From: Phoronis australis
Taxonomy: Eukaryota > Phoronida > Phoronidae
Assembly: GCA_002633005.1 (NCBI GenBank)
Contig: NMRA01000429.1
Location: forward strand, 331,322 to 395,321
Direction: 5' to 3'
DNA length: 64,000 nucleotides
In this document: piece after piece, positions 1-10,408 of the stretch
Numbering within the stretch: the first letter of the stretch is position 1
Layout of the letters: every line of letters begins with the position of its first letter
Notes under the pieces: model-generated
What the model was told of the DNA's origin: nothing
The model's database searches: none
What the model saw: only the letters and a program-made list of their open reading frames with translations
Program-made: the position numbers and the translations under genes

Positions 1-219
1 TATCTAATTATGCATATAAGCAAGAAGAATAACGGTTATTCTAACAACATGTGCACTCCATGGCCACTCTCTCAAGATCAGAACAGAGGAGAAAAATCTT
101 TTGTAACTCGCACATCTGCTACACACAGAACAACGAGATTACATGACTGTATTTGCTTCTGTCCTCTGATTTTTATCCCCCACAAGAAGAGCATACGCTT
201 TCCTGCAGTCAACTTCTTG

Positions 220-350
220 AACGTCTACTCGCTTTGTTGTCAGGGTTCATGGCTTTACAGCGTTCGATTGGTCAGATCCTGAATAGCGACATCTGACGTC
301 CGGGCGGCATTAAAGTGACATTTCGCGGCCAGGTTGGTCAATGTTACCGA
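220..350. repeat. Short diverged repeat, copy 1 (partner near 51.1 kb)
   Basis: A stretch around GATTGGTCAGAT, followed by GACATCTGACGTCC and a GGTTGGTCAATGTTA-like end, recurs in the same order at about 51090-51215. The two copies are clearly diverged but share an interrupted alignment of roughly 85-120 bases. No coding content was recognised. The family and its true ends are unknown. Confidence 0.45.
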
Positions 351-1249
351 ATAATAGGAAGGTATCTTACCGCATTTAGCCAACCGGAGTACAATACCTG
401 CCCTCCAGTATAAAGATATACATGTATAGTAACGCAAACTGTCAATATATATTAATTACTTGCTCAAATTCAAAAACAAAAATATTTATATACGGGCAAT
501 TATTTTTTAAGTAATTCTGAAATCACTTTCTGCATCGTAAAAACTTTTGATTTAGACCACTTGCTGTTGTGAAAATTGGTCTCGAATTATTCTTTAATCA
601 AATTAGAGTTACGTACACATGTAGGGACTTATAAGTTAACAATTAATAAGCCTGTAGCTAACCAAATACCCAGAAAACTCAGAAAAATGTACAATTTCTC
701 AACGCAAAAGTCGGCAGAATTTGACTATTAACTTTATCCCAGTCTGCCATTAACTGGTTCACCTGACTATGTCTTCTTAGTAAAATTTAGCACGCAAGAA
801 AGGTACTTTCATAAAAACGCAAGTGTGTAACCAAATTTCATCTGATATACAGGAAATTGTTTTACAGTAGATGAAATCTCAATACATGTTACATTTTTCT
901 AAGCTCTCATTTTTTTCGCTAGTGTTTCAATAAAAATCATCAAGATTCTATTCTGATAGCCCTCATTCAACTGTTGTACATTTTAAATGGAGAATAGTGC
1001 ATTAAGTATAGCATCTGAAAGCTTAATATGAGTCCTATCTGTCTGGTATTATCTTCTGACGTTAGCTAAATTGAGACATTTTTCTAGGGTCTTACAAGCT
1101 TAAAGATGATATTTGAAGAAAGGTTTGAGGCGGAGCACATTCTCTGTTTATAACGTACTGTAAGTGTGGTCCAACTCCAGAAATTTCGTAACTGTAAGCG
1201 GTCATGGTCAAAAGATACTTTTTGACGGTGCCCGGGTTCATAGCCTCGT
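351..1249. other. No gene recognised
   Basis: AT-rich sequence between the short repeat and the 3' end of the GPCR. I see no credible exon, tRNA or transposon signature. It presumably includes the 3' UTR of the minus-strand GPCR in its right-hand part. Confidence 0.5.
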
Positions 1250-2230
1250 TTAATAGCACCTTACTTTCCCCCTTAAATTTTTAAGCACTATTACGAATTC
1301 ATCACGAACTGTCTTGTTAATCACTCCATATAGAATAGGATTCAAAAAATTACACGTGTTGTACAAAGGCAGCGAAATCAATTCAACTTCCCGCATGATC
1401 CTAGAATATTCCTTGTTCATCGAATCTGTGAACATTTTCGCTTGTCGTGAACCTACATAAGGGAATAACGACAAGATGTAACCAAATGTAATGGCAAATA
1501 ACACCAACGACGCCTTTATCTGCGACCTTAGCTGCCTCTGCTTCTCTTTTGCCTCTGCGTCTCTGGGTAATGACGCTGGACTTTTCGCGAGTTTCCTGGA
1601 TGCCATGTAAATCCTTACATAGCAAAAACATAAAACAAGCGAAGATGGGAAGAAAATGGCTCCCATTAAACCGATGACCGTCAGAGTTCCAAAATCACGA
1701 CGACCCCAGTCAAGTTGACAAGCAATTAGATAAGAATCAAATTCGTACTTCCCGAGACCAAACAAAGGCGGACTCGTGATTATCACAGGTAGCACCCAAG
1801 ATGCAAATATCATACACTTCGTCAGGCGATTAGTTATTTTTAAATGGTAATGCATTGGCTTTACGCATGCGTAGAAACGCTCTATGCTAATGCACAAGAG
1901 TGTCGTCATCGATTGAACTCCTAAACAATTCTGAAGAAATCCGATAACACTACAAAGATTTTCATTGTTCTGAAGCAACTCCAACCCGTATACAGTTATC
2001 CACAGTGTGATGGGAAAAGATATATCTCCAACAGCCAAACTCGAAACAAGATAATAACCAGGAGCATGTAGCGGATAACGAGAGTAAATTGTATAAAGTA
2101 ACATGATATTCGATAGAACTGTTATAAGTGGTATGACAGTGTAGTAGACTTCAAACCCCAAACGGTTATCTTCATTGATAAGCGAATCGGTTTTGTTAAG
2201 TGATATATTAATGAACACTGTAGAATCCAT
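1250..2230 (-). CDS. Class A (rhodopsin-like) G protein-coupled receptor, single coding exon
   Basis: A seven-helix membrane receptor that should signal through heterotrimeric G proteins; the ligand is unknown. I place the start at the Met (ATG at 2230-2228) giving 326 residues. It is followed by two N-glycosylation sequons (NIS, NKT), as expected for a short extracellular N-terminus; an upstream in-frame Met at 2344 would add 38 residues. Using the 326-residue numbering: TM1 about 29-50 with N41, TM2 61-82 with the conserved LAVGD (D69), Cys93 and Cys171 for the TM3-ECL2 disulfide, TM3 ending in ERF (117-119) in place of DRY, TM4 with W145, TM5 with P195, TM6 with P257, and TM7 with NPILY (297-301). 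The TM6 toggle Trp of CWxP is replaced (SLFP), and the residue at the opsin Schiff-base position is Asn291, so it is not a light-sensing opsin. It resembles melatonin/amine/orphan-type receptors, but subfamily is not assignable by eye. The lack of introns is common for such receptors. Confidence 0.88.
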   Translation of the reverse strand: MDSTVFINISLNKTDSLINEDNRLGFEVYYTVIPLITVLSNIMLLYTIYSRYPLHAPGYYLVSSLAVGDISFPITLWITVYGLELLQNNENLCSVIGFLQNCLGVQSMTTLLCISIERFYACVKPMHYHLKITNRLTKCMIFASWVLPVIITSPPLFGLGKYEFDSYLIACQLDWGRRDFGTLTVIGLMGAIFFPSSLVLCFCYVRIYMASRKLAKSPASLPRDAEAKEKQRQLRSQIKASLVLFAITFGYILSLFPYVGSRQAKMFTDSMNKEYSRIMREVELISLPLYNTCNFLNPILYGVINKTVRDEFVIVLKNLRGKVRCY

Positions 2231-2929
2231 AATATATTCGTTCTCCAGCAAGGTATTCTGAAAAATATTATATGTTACAATTAAAATAACAACATCAGAA
2301 AAGAAGCACCTGACGCAGCAATCAAAACCAATAACCAACTGCATAAAAATCGTATCATCGTTATTAATTTCAATTACGAAATATCCATTTAAAAGTCAAC
2401 AGTGAACCAAATGTGAAATCGGAAATCACCTAGTGACAATATACCTCTACATTTTCTCGCTTACTGCAAAACATAGTATACAGTGGCCGTCTACCATAGA
2501 TGCGTAATGTTACGGCCGTCTTAATAATGTGATAACAACTGTTATATAATCTGGGTTTACGATCTAGTTATATCAACTATTATACAATTTGGGCTCATAA
2601 ACTAGTTATAAACCAGTGTCACAGACTATAAATGGAAATGTTGATCAGTACCATGGTAACGCAGTTTCTAATTTTGTTGAAGATTGTTTTCTTGAAACAG
2701 CTTCATCGAATTTCGATCCTGGTTTCTCTCACTTCGGACGCCACGATGATTTTTGTCACCGCTTCACCAGCACGTCAGAAAACTCGAAAGTCATCGTCGG
2801 TTTTATGCCGAAAAACACATATTGAGAATTACTGATAAAAATGCTGTGGTATGCGTTGTACAAGTACCAGACCGCTCAGATGGGTCTATTGCACTAATCG
2901 TTTGAAACCCATTTTATGTTTTACTAATA

Positions 2930-2930
2930 T

Positions 2931-2962
<32 letters not shown>
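2930..2962. repeat. (TA)n microsatellite
   Basis: A run of TA dinucleotides directly next to the tail of the adjoining SINE copy. SINE tails often end in such simple repeats. Confidence 0.85.
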
Positions 2963-3076
2963 AAAACCGAGCTAGGGACCTGACGCATGAGTTCAGCAGT
3001 GTGCCCCAGTGGGAGTCGAACTCATGACCTTAAGTAAAGAACAAGGATACCTGTCCCACGAGGCCACATTGCGTCC
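2938..3076 (-). repeat. tRNA-derived SINE, copy 1
   Basis: On the minus strand this begins with a tRNA-like head that has a B-box-like GAGTTCGACTCCCACTGG. It continues with CACTGCTGAACTCATGCG, CTAGCTCGGTTTT and a TA-rich tail. The second copy at 7275-7405 shares the head, the CACTGCT junction and the CTCGGTTTT end. The head is decayed and would not fold as a functional tRNA, so I call it a SINE rather than a tRNA gene. Confidence 0.72.
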
Positions 3077-3428
3077 TCTCGAGGATTATTAGTGGATGGG
3101 ATAGACTTCTTGCAGTTATTAGCTTTGACCAGAGCTATAAACCAACAAAGTTGTTTAGTTTTCAAACTTTATTAGAAATCGCCAAATTTCGCTGTTTTAT
3201 GCCGGAAATCAGGGCCGGCGTCTTTTATCATTGGTAAACGCTTAAAATACACCGCTATTTAAAACACTTAAGGGAGAATGCCGCCCGATCTAAGTCTTTT
3301 TTACCGTCTTAATCGGTCTATATCCACATCGTCTCGCATACGATCGACCTTACCTTGCCGAGAGGTGTCGCGTTAACCTGTAGGGAAGGTGAGAAACGAC
3401 GCCGCGACGTCAGTGGTTCATCAGCAGA

Positions 3429-3692
3429 ATGAATGCCGCTATGTTGCGGTGCATCGTTCGCACTTGCCAGAACTATGGAGCTGTAAGGAAAGCTGGTACA
3501 TGTATATCGTTTTTTCGACTTCCTCGAGAACCCGAATTGCTTAATAGCAGGTATGAGGCCGTGAAACATCTCCTTGTCTGTGGCCGACATTTCATCGACA
3601 GTGATTTCTCTGACGAATGCCGGCTTACCAAAGAACTATCTACACGTTCCGTTGCCTTTGCATGTTCATCGCGCCTCTTTAATATTTCTTGA
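3429..3692 (+). pseudogene. THAP-like zinc-finger fragment, broken
   Basis: THAP domains are C2CH zinc-binding DNA-recognition modules found in P-element-type transposases and host factors. Here an 87-codon reading frame opens with RCIVRTCQNYG (the CxxxxC pair), then SFFRLPRE (the SFHRFP-like motif), then LLVCGRHFIDSDF (the CSxHF motif). The spacer between the second and third motif is too short and lacks the invariant Trp. The copy at 19.7 kb keeps that spacer, with a KW in it, but has lost the frame elsewhere, so each copy is broken in a different way. No transposase catalytic region was found downstream. Inactive remnant, fairly sure. Confidence 0.66.
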
Positions 3693-3808
3693 TCAGTGTA
3701 TTCCGGTTCGAACTTATAGCCTGTGAAATTTAACGATCCACCTGTAAAGTCTTCGTCGGATGAGCTCTCGTCTAAGTCGGGATTGCGAGTTGCCATGTTG
3801 ACGTTCAT
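3640..3808 (-). pseudogene. Acidic N-terminal exon-like fragment, divergent to the THAP fragment
   Basis: On the minus strand an ATG (MATRNPDLDESSSDEDF, with an upstream in-frame Met) opens an acidic, Ser-rich stretch followed by GYKFEPEYTDQEI. I associate the FEPEY pattern with the start of repeat-associated invertebrate proteins that have a P2X7-like Cys-rich C-terminus, but that C-terminus is not visible here. Further on, the frame only runs antisense to the THAP fragment. The copy at 20.0-20.1 kb preserves the ATG and the FEQEYSDEEI-like piece, with a frameshift. Family assignment is tentative. Confidence 0.42.
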
Positions 3809-4867
3809 TATTCTGCGTTGAAATAAATTATTCTCATCCTAACCAATGCCAAGAAACTGAAATAACGACTGTCTCATTAGATAAAATTTGGAATGCCTTT
3901 GAAGTATTTGTGAGTGCAAATGTTTTAAGAAGCCAACAATGAATAAACCACTGCGTTACCGGACTTAGATGGAATAAAGATAATTTGACCGGGCACCGAG
4001 ACCGTGTGAGCACATGCTACTAAATTCAATGTTTGCTGACAGAAAGCTGTTTTGTGAAATAATAACTCGATCTTATATGCTATGGAAATCTTTATTTAGA
4101 TATAAAAATACATTATTCAAATCATTGTTACTGTACAACCTTTGCCCTGACGGTCTGTGGAAGCGGAACCCGACTTCGCGGCCCCCGACAAGTACGTAGA
4201 TTTTCAGTTTCGTGGTCAATTCACCAAAATAATTACGTGCACATTATTTCTTTGGCTCACTACTACAGTCTTTTCGTGACTAGAGGTTTAGTTTCCAACT
4301 TAAGCTGGTTTATGTTCGTGATGTCCAACCCCGCCGGCGGCCGCGACGGGCCTGATCGGGTTCCGAGCCACTGGCTGGAATAACAAGTATTTTGTGTGTT
4401 TAGAACTGAAAAAATATCGCAATTCTAAAATTACAACACACAGTCATGATCTCCTGTCTGTATTTCACGGAAGAATGATTCGAATCTCTCACCAAACAGA
4501 CCCAAACTCCTGCGATCGACCATGGTAAATTAGCCTACCGCACTCTATAGGACACGTTACGTTCAATACCTATAAATCCGTAACAGTGAAATAAAACACG
4601 TCTGTTCAAGAACTCGATGTATTTGTAAAGGTTTTACATCCAATTTTGATGATTTATTGGTGTAAAATAATGTATTCAAGCGATAGGTTGACACCAGTAA
4701 ACGTGTTGTGAACAGCTGAATAGACTGCGTTCGGAACCGATTACGTCATTGGTTAATTTGTTTAGAAAGTAAAATACTAGAGACATTAGTTCAGGTTGGG
4801 AGTTGCCGTGAACAAGGGACACTGGAACTCATTTTTACGAATGCAATGTCAGCAAACAAAGAGACAG

Positions 4868-5030
4868 TTACATTTTGCAGGGGTGGGTCCAGGATTTTGA
4901 GTTAGGGGGACCATGGTGGAGTATTAGCCAGGATTTTGCCTGTCTGACATTCGCATCCTCGAACTGCCAAATGGAATTTGGGAAAATTTTAGGGGGGGCA
5001 TGGCCCCTTAGCCCTATTCTAAGTCCGCCA
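4868..5030 (+). repeat. Dispersed G-rich repeat (GGATTTTGAGTTAGGGGG family), copy 1
   Basis: Shares with 30560-30679 the order GGTCCAGGATTTTGAGTTAGGGGG, CAGGATTT, CAACTGCCAA(A/G)TGGAAT, then GGGAAAATTTTAGGGGGGG. A reverse-oriented, longer version lies at 9855-10170. Non-coding; looks like a SINE or MITE family with a poly-G segment. Confidence 0.68.
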
Positions 5031-5219
5031 GTGTTTTTAATACCTGTTCCACAATTGTCATTGTTTTAAAATGGAAAAAACAACTGTGTTGAAAAGCGGG
5101 ACATCGTGCGTATATGTTAAAACGCAATTGCGAAACACTTGTCGCAGCACACCAAAACGTTCCGACGGCGTTTTGGCGAACGGCAGACGTAACTCTCAAA
5201 AGCTTCAGTAGGCGTTTTT

Positions 5220-5880
5220 TGTGAAGTTTTAGTCAAATGGGAAATGTCAACTTCGATTTTGCCCTGCTGAGAATGCTCCGCGCATGCGCGGCCTTTGTTT
5301 GCATTCGTTTTTTCCGGGGTTGGTTATTAGTATGGAATTTGCTGTCAATAACACTTTTCACAACTCCGCCGTTTTTCAACTAAATTGCGTAAGAGTCGTT
5401 TAAGTAAAAACCCCTTCTTAAGTTTTTGGTTGTGTCTGATTATGACATAGGCAAAAAGATGAATAATTTAATTCATAAATAATTATAATTTCTAATACCT
5501 CACATGTTTGAAAATATTTGATAATTCTAAAAAACGAGAGTGTCGCGAAAAGGCGAAAAATGATAGGATGTAATAGTAACATCAAGAGGAAATGAATTCG
5601 GGGTTACAAAAATGACTAATTACAACAGCAAGCAAATAAAATCAATGATTCAAAAGATTTCTACCATATCGAGACAGACATTTTCAAATATGGAAAGTCA
5701 CATTTCCTGTAAAGAATTTAGCCAGGAATTCTTCCAGCATTATACAACTTTTTATATTAATTGGACCTTTGGTGCAGTTTAATACGCTTCTTCACAAATA
5801 ATCCAGGATGCAGTGACATTTACAAAAATGTTATAAACTAGCTACTCCAACTACTTATTGCTTTCAGCAACACAAAGTAT
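5220..5880 (+). repeat. Dispersed repeat, inverted partner at 24340-24910
   Basis: Two blocks match the reverse complement of the 24.3-24.9 kb region: the AACTCCGCCG / GCATTCGTTT block near 5300-5370, and the block with TTGGACCTTTGGTGC, CAGTGACATTTACAAAAATG and CTCCAACTACTTA near 5755-5860. The order is kept, so this is one repeat of about 550-650 bp rather than chance similarity. No coding capacity recognised. Confidence 0.62.
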
Positions 5881-5903
5881 TGAATTGGATTTTTTGTAAA
5901 GTA

Positions 5904-5907
<4 letters not shown>

Positions 5908-5948
<41 letters not shown>

Positions 5949-6631
5949 NNNNNNNNNNNNNNNNNNNNNNNNNNNNNNNNNNNNNNNNNNNNNNNNNNNN
6001 NNNNNNNNNNNNNNNNNNNNNNNNNNNNNNNNNNNNNNNNNNNNNNNNNNNNNNNNNNNNNNNNNNNNNNNNNNNNNNNNNNNNNNNNNNNNNNNNNNNN
6101 NNNNNNNNNNNNNNNNNNNNNNNNNNNNNNNNNNNNNNNNNNNNNNNNNNNNNNNNNNNNNNNNNNNNNNNNNNNNNNNNNNNNNNNNNNNNNNNNNNNN
6201 NNNNNNNNNNNNNNNNNNNNNNNNNNNNNNNNNNNNNNNNNNNNNNNNNNNNNNNNNNNNNNNNNNNNNNNNNNNNNNNNNNNNNNNNNNNNNNNNNNNN
6301 NNNNNNNNNNNNNNNNNNNNNNNNNNNNNNNNNNNNNNNNNNNNNNNNNNNNNNNNNNNNNNNNNNNNNNNNNNNNNNNNNNNNNNNNNNNNNNNNNNNN
6401 NNNNNNNNNNNNNNNNNNNNNNNNNNNNNNNNNNNNNNNNNNNNNNNNNNNNNNNNNNNNNNNNNNNNNNNNNNNNNNNNNNNNNNNNNNNNNNNNNNNN
6501 NNNNNNNNNNNNNNNNNNNNNNNNNNNNNNNNNNNNNNNNNNNNNNNNNNNNNNNNNNNNNNNNNNNNNNNNNNNNNNNNNNNNNNNNNNNNNNNNNNNN
6601 NNNNNNNNNNNNNNNNNNNNNNNNNNNNNNN

Positions 6632-6664
<33 letters not shown>
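5908..6664. repeat. (AC)n / (TG)n(TA)n microsatellite with a 683-N assembly gap
   Basis: An AC dinucleotide run starts near 5908 and enters a block of Ns at 5949-6631. Sequence resumes with TG repeats then TA repeats to 6664. The change from AC to TG across the gap means the two flanks are not one simple uninterrupted tract. Any open reading frame through this block is an artefact of the Ns. Confidence 0.95.
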
Positions 6665-7274
6665 TGTGCTGCATGTTTTCATGGATGAGGCTGAGCCGTT
6701 CGTCACAATGCAAATGCTACAACATACCCGCAACAAAATCTGATTGGGATGGAAGTATGGTTCACCTTACCGTTAGTTATGAAACATCACTTGGCTGGAT
6801 AACAAGCATCATATGAAAAAAGACTAAAAAATAAAATGAAAAAACTCACATAAGCAAAATAAGTTAGTGCGACCACGTTGAAATTATCAGAGCCGGTGTT
6901 GGCAAACACGTATAAAACGCAGTTGACAATGGAAAGGCTTCCACCATGACAGTAATTACCTCAAGAGATACACACAGACGCACAAACTAAAACTCGTGGC
7001 AATAGAAGAGATATAGGTCCACGACTTGAAGAAGACTCAAGTCAGATGAACAACATATACTGCTGCGGCGACGGGGTTTGGGTAATCAAAAAAATGTAAG
7101 AGACACATAGATCTTGTGAACCAGGGGTAGCAGAAGATCGGTTGGGTGCAGTGTTTTCCAAGATAGGAGTCCTAAAACTGCTGAAAACATGCTGCCGTAG
7201 AGTTATTTAATATAAAACTTGTAGGTGTAAATTTGTGAATAAATGTCGGCACGATGTTTATAGTAACAACTGAG
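6665..7274. other. No gene recognised
   Basis: AT-rich sequence with no convincing exon or known repeat. Confidence 0.45.
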
Positions 7275-7405
7275 GAGACAGTGTGGCCTGGTTGATAAGT
7301 TCCCGCTTTCTTTACCCGACGTCGTGGGTTCGAGTCCCACCAGATCACACTGCTAAGCCCTTGAGCCAGGTTTCTAGCTTCTCAGCTCGGTTTTAACCAT
7401 ATATT
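7275..7405 (+). repeat. tRNA-derived SINE, copy 2
   Basis: A tRNA-like head (GTGTGGCCTGGTTGATAAG as A-box region, GTGGGTTCGAGTCCCACC as B-box arm) is followed by CACTGCT and CTCGGTTTT and an AT-rich end. The B-box arm is a perfect short hairpin (GTGGG/CCCAC) around TTCGAGT. Same family as 2938-3076. The attached non-tRNA tail argues against a tRNA gene. Confidence 0.75.
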
Positions 7406-8289
7406 AATAAAGCATAAAAATAATTCCAGGTGATCAGTGCAATGGGCCCACATGCGAGGCCTGCGCACTTTTGGTACAACGTGTATCAGACCGCCTGCAA
7501 TTATTTTTTTATTATAATAACAGCCTGCTAGAATTGTGTATGCACTGTAAGCTATGAAAAGTAATTTATTCAAAAAGGCAGTATAGGTAAATAGGTAACT
7601 GAGACACTCGTACGTTGGGGATATTGTTTCACTGTTTCTGTTGTTAAAAGCATTGGACGACTAGCGAGTGAGGGTATAGCTTTTACAAAAACAGAGGCGT
7701 AAAGTATATACCTATAAATCATTTTGAAGATGCAAATAAGTTTCCTTCAAATCCTGGAAAAATGAACTTGGCTTATTTTTCTTCAAAAATAGCTACTGCC
7801 GACTTGGCTGACAAGATAAAAATATGATTCACTGAGACAAGTAGGAGAATTGCTTCATCAAACAGAGAAGCGTAAAGACAATAGTGGGAATGCTAAATCT
7901 GAGATTTGTAAGAGATCAAGCAGCCCTGCCAGATAAATGCCAAACGTTTTTTTAAAATGCCGTTAGTTGAATTTAAGGGAACTATACAAAACAAAAAAGA
8001 AACCTATTAGCCCTAAGTCATAAATTTTCTCCTACGCTTCACACAACTATTTCTGAAATAAATAAGTATATTTCATTTCAGAAATCTCTGAAAATATACC
8101 CATTAGGTCAAAAATGGATAGTTGTTCCTGGTCTGTGCTCACTTTGAAACCAGCGTTTACTGATTAAAAAAAGAAAAAAGCGCCCTGATACGCCGTAAAA
8201 TGCAACAATTTCTTAAAATGTAACAACTGTTACAACTTACATCATTGTTATATTTTACGTTGCTAGGTATGCTTGCTTACATATTTCAT
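7406..8289. other. No gene recognised
   Basis: AT-rich intergenic sequence; nothing supported. Confidence 0.45.
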
Positions 8290-8740
8290 ATTATATCACA
8301 ATATCAGCCTCGAATGGCCAATACAACCGTGTAATAACCCATTTAGTTATCTCACTTAGTCTAGTGAGATAACAGTTTGGTGGGAACCGAGGCCGGTAGC
8401 AAGAAAGTCCAGACGAGTCGAGAAAAGTAGATCAATTCATTGCAATAGTTCTCGTTCAGTATGTCGTATAAATACATGATTATTACATGGTGAAGTCGTT
8501 ATCCCCCTTATCTAGAGCCCTCGAGGATTTTGGAGAGTTCTCACCCTCGGGGCTAACGCCTCTCGGGCGATAATTCTCCAAATCCACTCGGGCTCTAGAT
8601 AACGGGAGATAAAGACTTTGCCATGTAATAAATATAGATTATCAATCTATACTAACACCACAATATCAGCCTCCGAATGGCCAATACAACCGTACAATAA
8701 CTCATTTAGTCATCTCACTAGGGAGATCAACATTTTTGGC
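8290..8740. repeat. Foldback (palindromic) repeat flanked by a direct repeat
   Basis: A central palindrome is built from TTATCTAGAGCCCTCGAGGA on the left and CTCGGGCTCTAGATAA on the right, around a TTGGAGA / TTCTCCAA pair. A direct repeat beginning CACAATATCAGCCTC and GAATGGCCAATACAACCGT lies on both sides (about 8296 and 8658). A related half-copy with CCCCTCGGGTGATAATTCTCC sits at 9236-9320. This is typical of MITE or foldback insertions. Confidence 0.65.
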
Positions 8741-9229
8741 GAGGCCTGTTTCGAACCTGGTCCGCATGAGTTTTGAGTCGTCGACTTTACCACAGCACAA
8801 CTTAGCGGCTGACGTCATCGAACGTGAAAATTGAGCACGCAAAACAATCGCATGTTCAACAAACGGCATTGTACCGACATTTACACGTTATGAAAAATAA
8901 GAACCATAATTTCCATTAAAAAGGATATTTTAATTCAGTGAAATTTATCTCTCATTTTCTCTCACTTGTAAATCACCAATCTCCAATTTTGAATGCAGGT
9001 ATTCTGTCGTCGGGATTCTTCAATTTAAGCATTATACTCAGTTACCATTGGTAACCTACTTTAGCAGAAGATATTTTCTCGGTCGAAGCTTACCGTGATT
9101 AAATGTGTAGTAAGCTATAATAGTTGCTAAACCTTAATTGATAGATTCATTTTTTTCCATTTTGTTTAAATTTTCAATTGGATTTGAGTAAAAGAATTAT
9201 TTGACAACACTAGCTCGGCTTTTCTAAAA

Positions 9230-9320
9230 GGTCACGACCTCCGATGCCCCTCGGGTGATAATTCTCCAAAATCCACTCGGGGGATAACGACTGAGGATAT
9301 GTAATAATCTACATATCTTA
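9230..9320. repeat. Partial copy of the 8.5 kb foldback repeat
   Basis: Contains CCTCGGGTGATAATTCTCC and CCACTCGGGGGATAACGACT, matching the right arm of the palindrome at 8550-8605. It is followed by a small ATGTAATAATCTACAT-type palindrome. Confidence 0.55.
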
Positions 9321-9854
9321 TTACGTCGCTGAGTGACTTTCCTTGAAGATTTTTAAAACTGTCGTCACGTGGTGGAACAGAGAGTTCGACGATTATTGAC
9401 CTCGCAGACTTTGCGAAAATAAAAGCAAAAGAAAAGCACATTCACGTAAGAAAATAGAAGACTTTTATGAAAAAGCTCCAAACAACTGTTGAAGTTTTGT
9501 CTGAGATAAAATCAGTGTAATTCTCAGTTGAACATTGGAAATTTCATGCTTCATTGTCGCTGACTGTCTCTTTATTACAATTATTCAGTGTAAGGTATGG
9601 GACTGTCGTTACAGACGTTTAATATATTTTACCCCTTTTGAAAAATAACCTAGCGTGGGCGGCTCATTTATTTAAGTGCTACACAGCCCTGGTCTTGATG
9701 TAATAAATTCGAATTTTGAATTTTGTTGCAGGGACAAACACAGGCCTCGTGCATACAGAGCACGTGGCAGCTCGCGCGCCAACTTTCCCCGGCTAGCTCT
9801 AGTAGCGCTCTGATACGCCAAACTGAAAAATGGTTGGTGATTCCTGTCCATCGT

Positions 9855-10170
9855 CGGCATTCCCAGTGGCGGATTTAGGGGAGGCCAAGGGTCCATGCCC
9901 CCCCCCTAAAATTCTCCCAGATACCATTTGGCAGTTCGGGGTGCGAATTGTTGAGTAGCATATGCGTGCATCCAGGGTGGCTCGAGGGGCGAATGCACAA
10001 TGCATAGGCCTTGAACAAACCACGTTTACCGTTTTTTTTTTTAGTAAAAAGGTTCGCAAACTCAGAATTGGAGACCGCTACATCCCTATATTTTAGGCTG
10101 GGCGCGCTCATGTGCCGAAATTGTGGTTATTCCTGTGCCCTGCCCCCCTCACTCAAAATCTTGGATCCGC
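9855..10170 (-). repeat. Dispersed G-rich repeat, reverse orientation
   Basis: Reverse complement of the 4868-5030 / 30560-30679 family. It contains a CATGCCCCCCCCCTAAAATT run, then CCATTTGGCAGTTCG, and ends near CCCCTCACTCAAAATCTTGG. The copy is longer than the others owing to an internal insertion between the two recognisable ends. Confidence 0.6.
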
Positions 10171-10270
10171 TCCTGATTCTGTCTTGCTATCGGACGAAAG
10201 ATTCATCGGTCTGTGCTTCGGAGGTCTGTATGCCGTTTCTCACAGAAAAAGGGCGTTATTCCTGGCGTGC

Positions 10271-10408
10271 GTTCAGTAACACTGGGATCTACGCTAGGAC
10301 CAAGCTAAAATCTAGCCAAAGTCACGTGTTCTCAATAAAAATACACGGCAATATCTCACGTAATCTCCCGGAGTCATGCTTTTCTGGGATGTCCTAGTGT
10401 TACTGAAC
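10271..10408. mobile_element. 138-bp MITE (TAGGACC family) with 13-bp terminal inverted repeats
   Basis: Starts GTTCAGTAACACT and ends AGTGTTACTGAAC, a perfect 13-bp inverted repeat. Inside are AAGCTAAAATCTAGCC and CAATATCTC(A/G)(C/T)GTAATCTC. Related copies are at 27052-27150 (left end lost) and 49139-49263 (both ends, slightly different). Non-autonomous; the driving transposase is unknown. Confidence 0.78.

Larger units (their letters stand above)
3268..4760 (+). mobile_element. ~1.5 kb dispersed element with THAP-like fragment, copy 1
   Basis: This segment aligns along almost its whole length with 19539-21170. Shared landmarks include AAGGGAGAATGCC near the start, TATATCCACATCG, AAGAGGTGTCGCGTTAAC-type sequence, a THAP-like coding fragment, GTTGCCATGTTG, and a 3' part with GATGATTTATTGGTGTAAAA. 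The copies differ by many substitutions and indels, so duplication is old. No terminal inverted repeats were obvious. It may be a fragment of a larger DNA transposon or a duplicated host locus. The coding traces inside it are listed separately. Confidence 0.7.

Noticed and set aside
2616-2835. Two overlapping open frames of about 68 codons on the plus strand
   Set aside because: Overlapping frames with no motif, probably upstream sequence of the minus-strand GPCR.
5838-6743. Long open frames of about 290 codons on both strands
   Set aside because: They run through a 683-N gap and a dinucleotide repeat; nothing in them is real coding evidence.
7275-7350. tRNA gene
   Set aside because: The B-box arm is good, but the A-box side does not give a cloverleaf by eye, and a non-tRNA tail shared with 2938-3076 shows it is a SINE.
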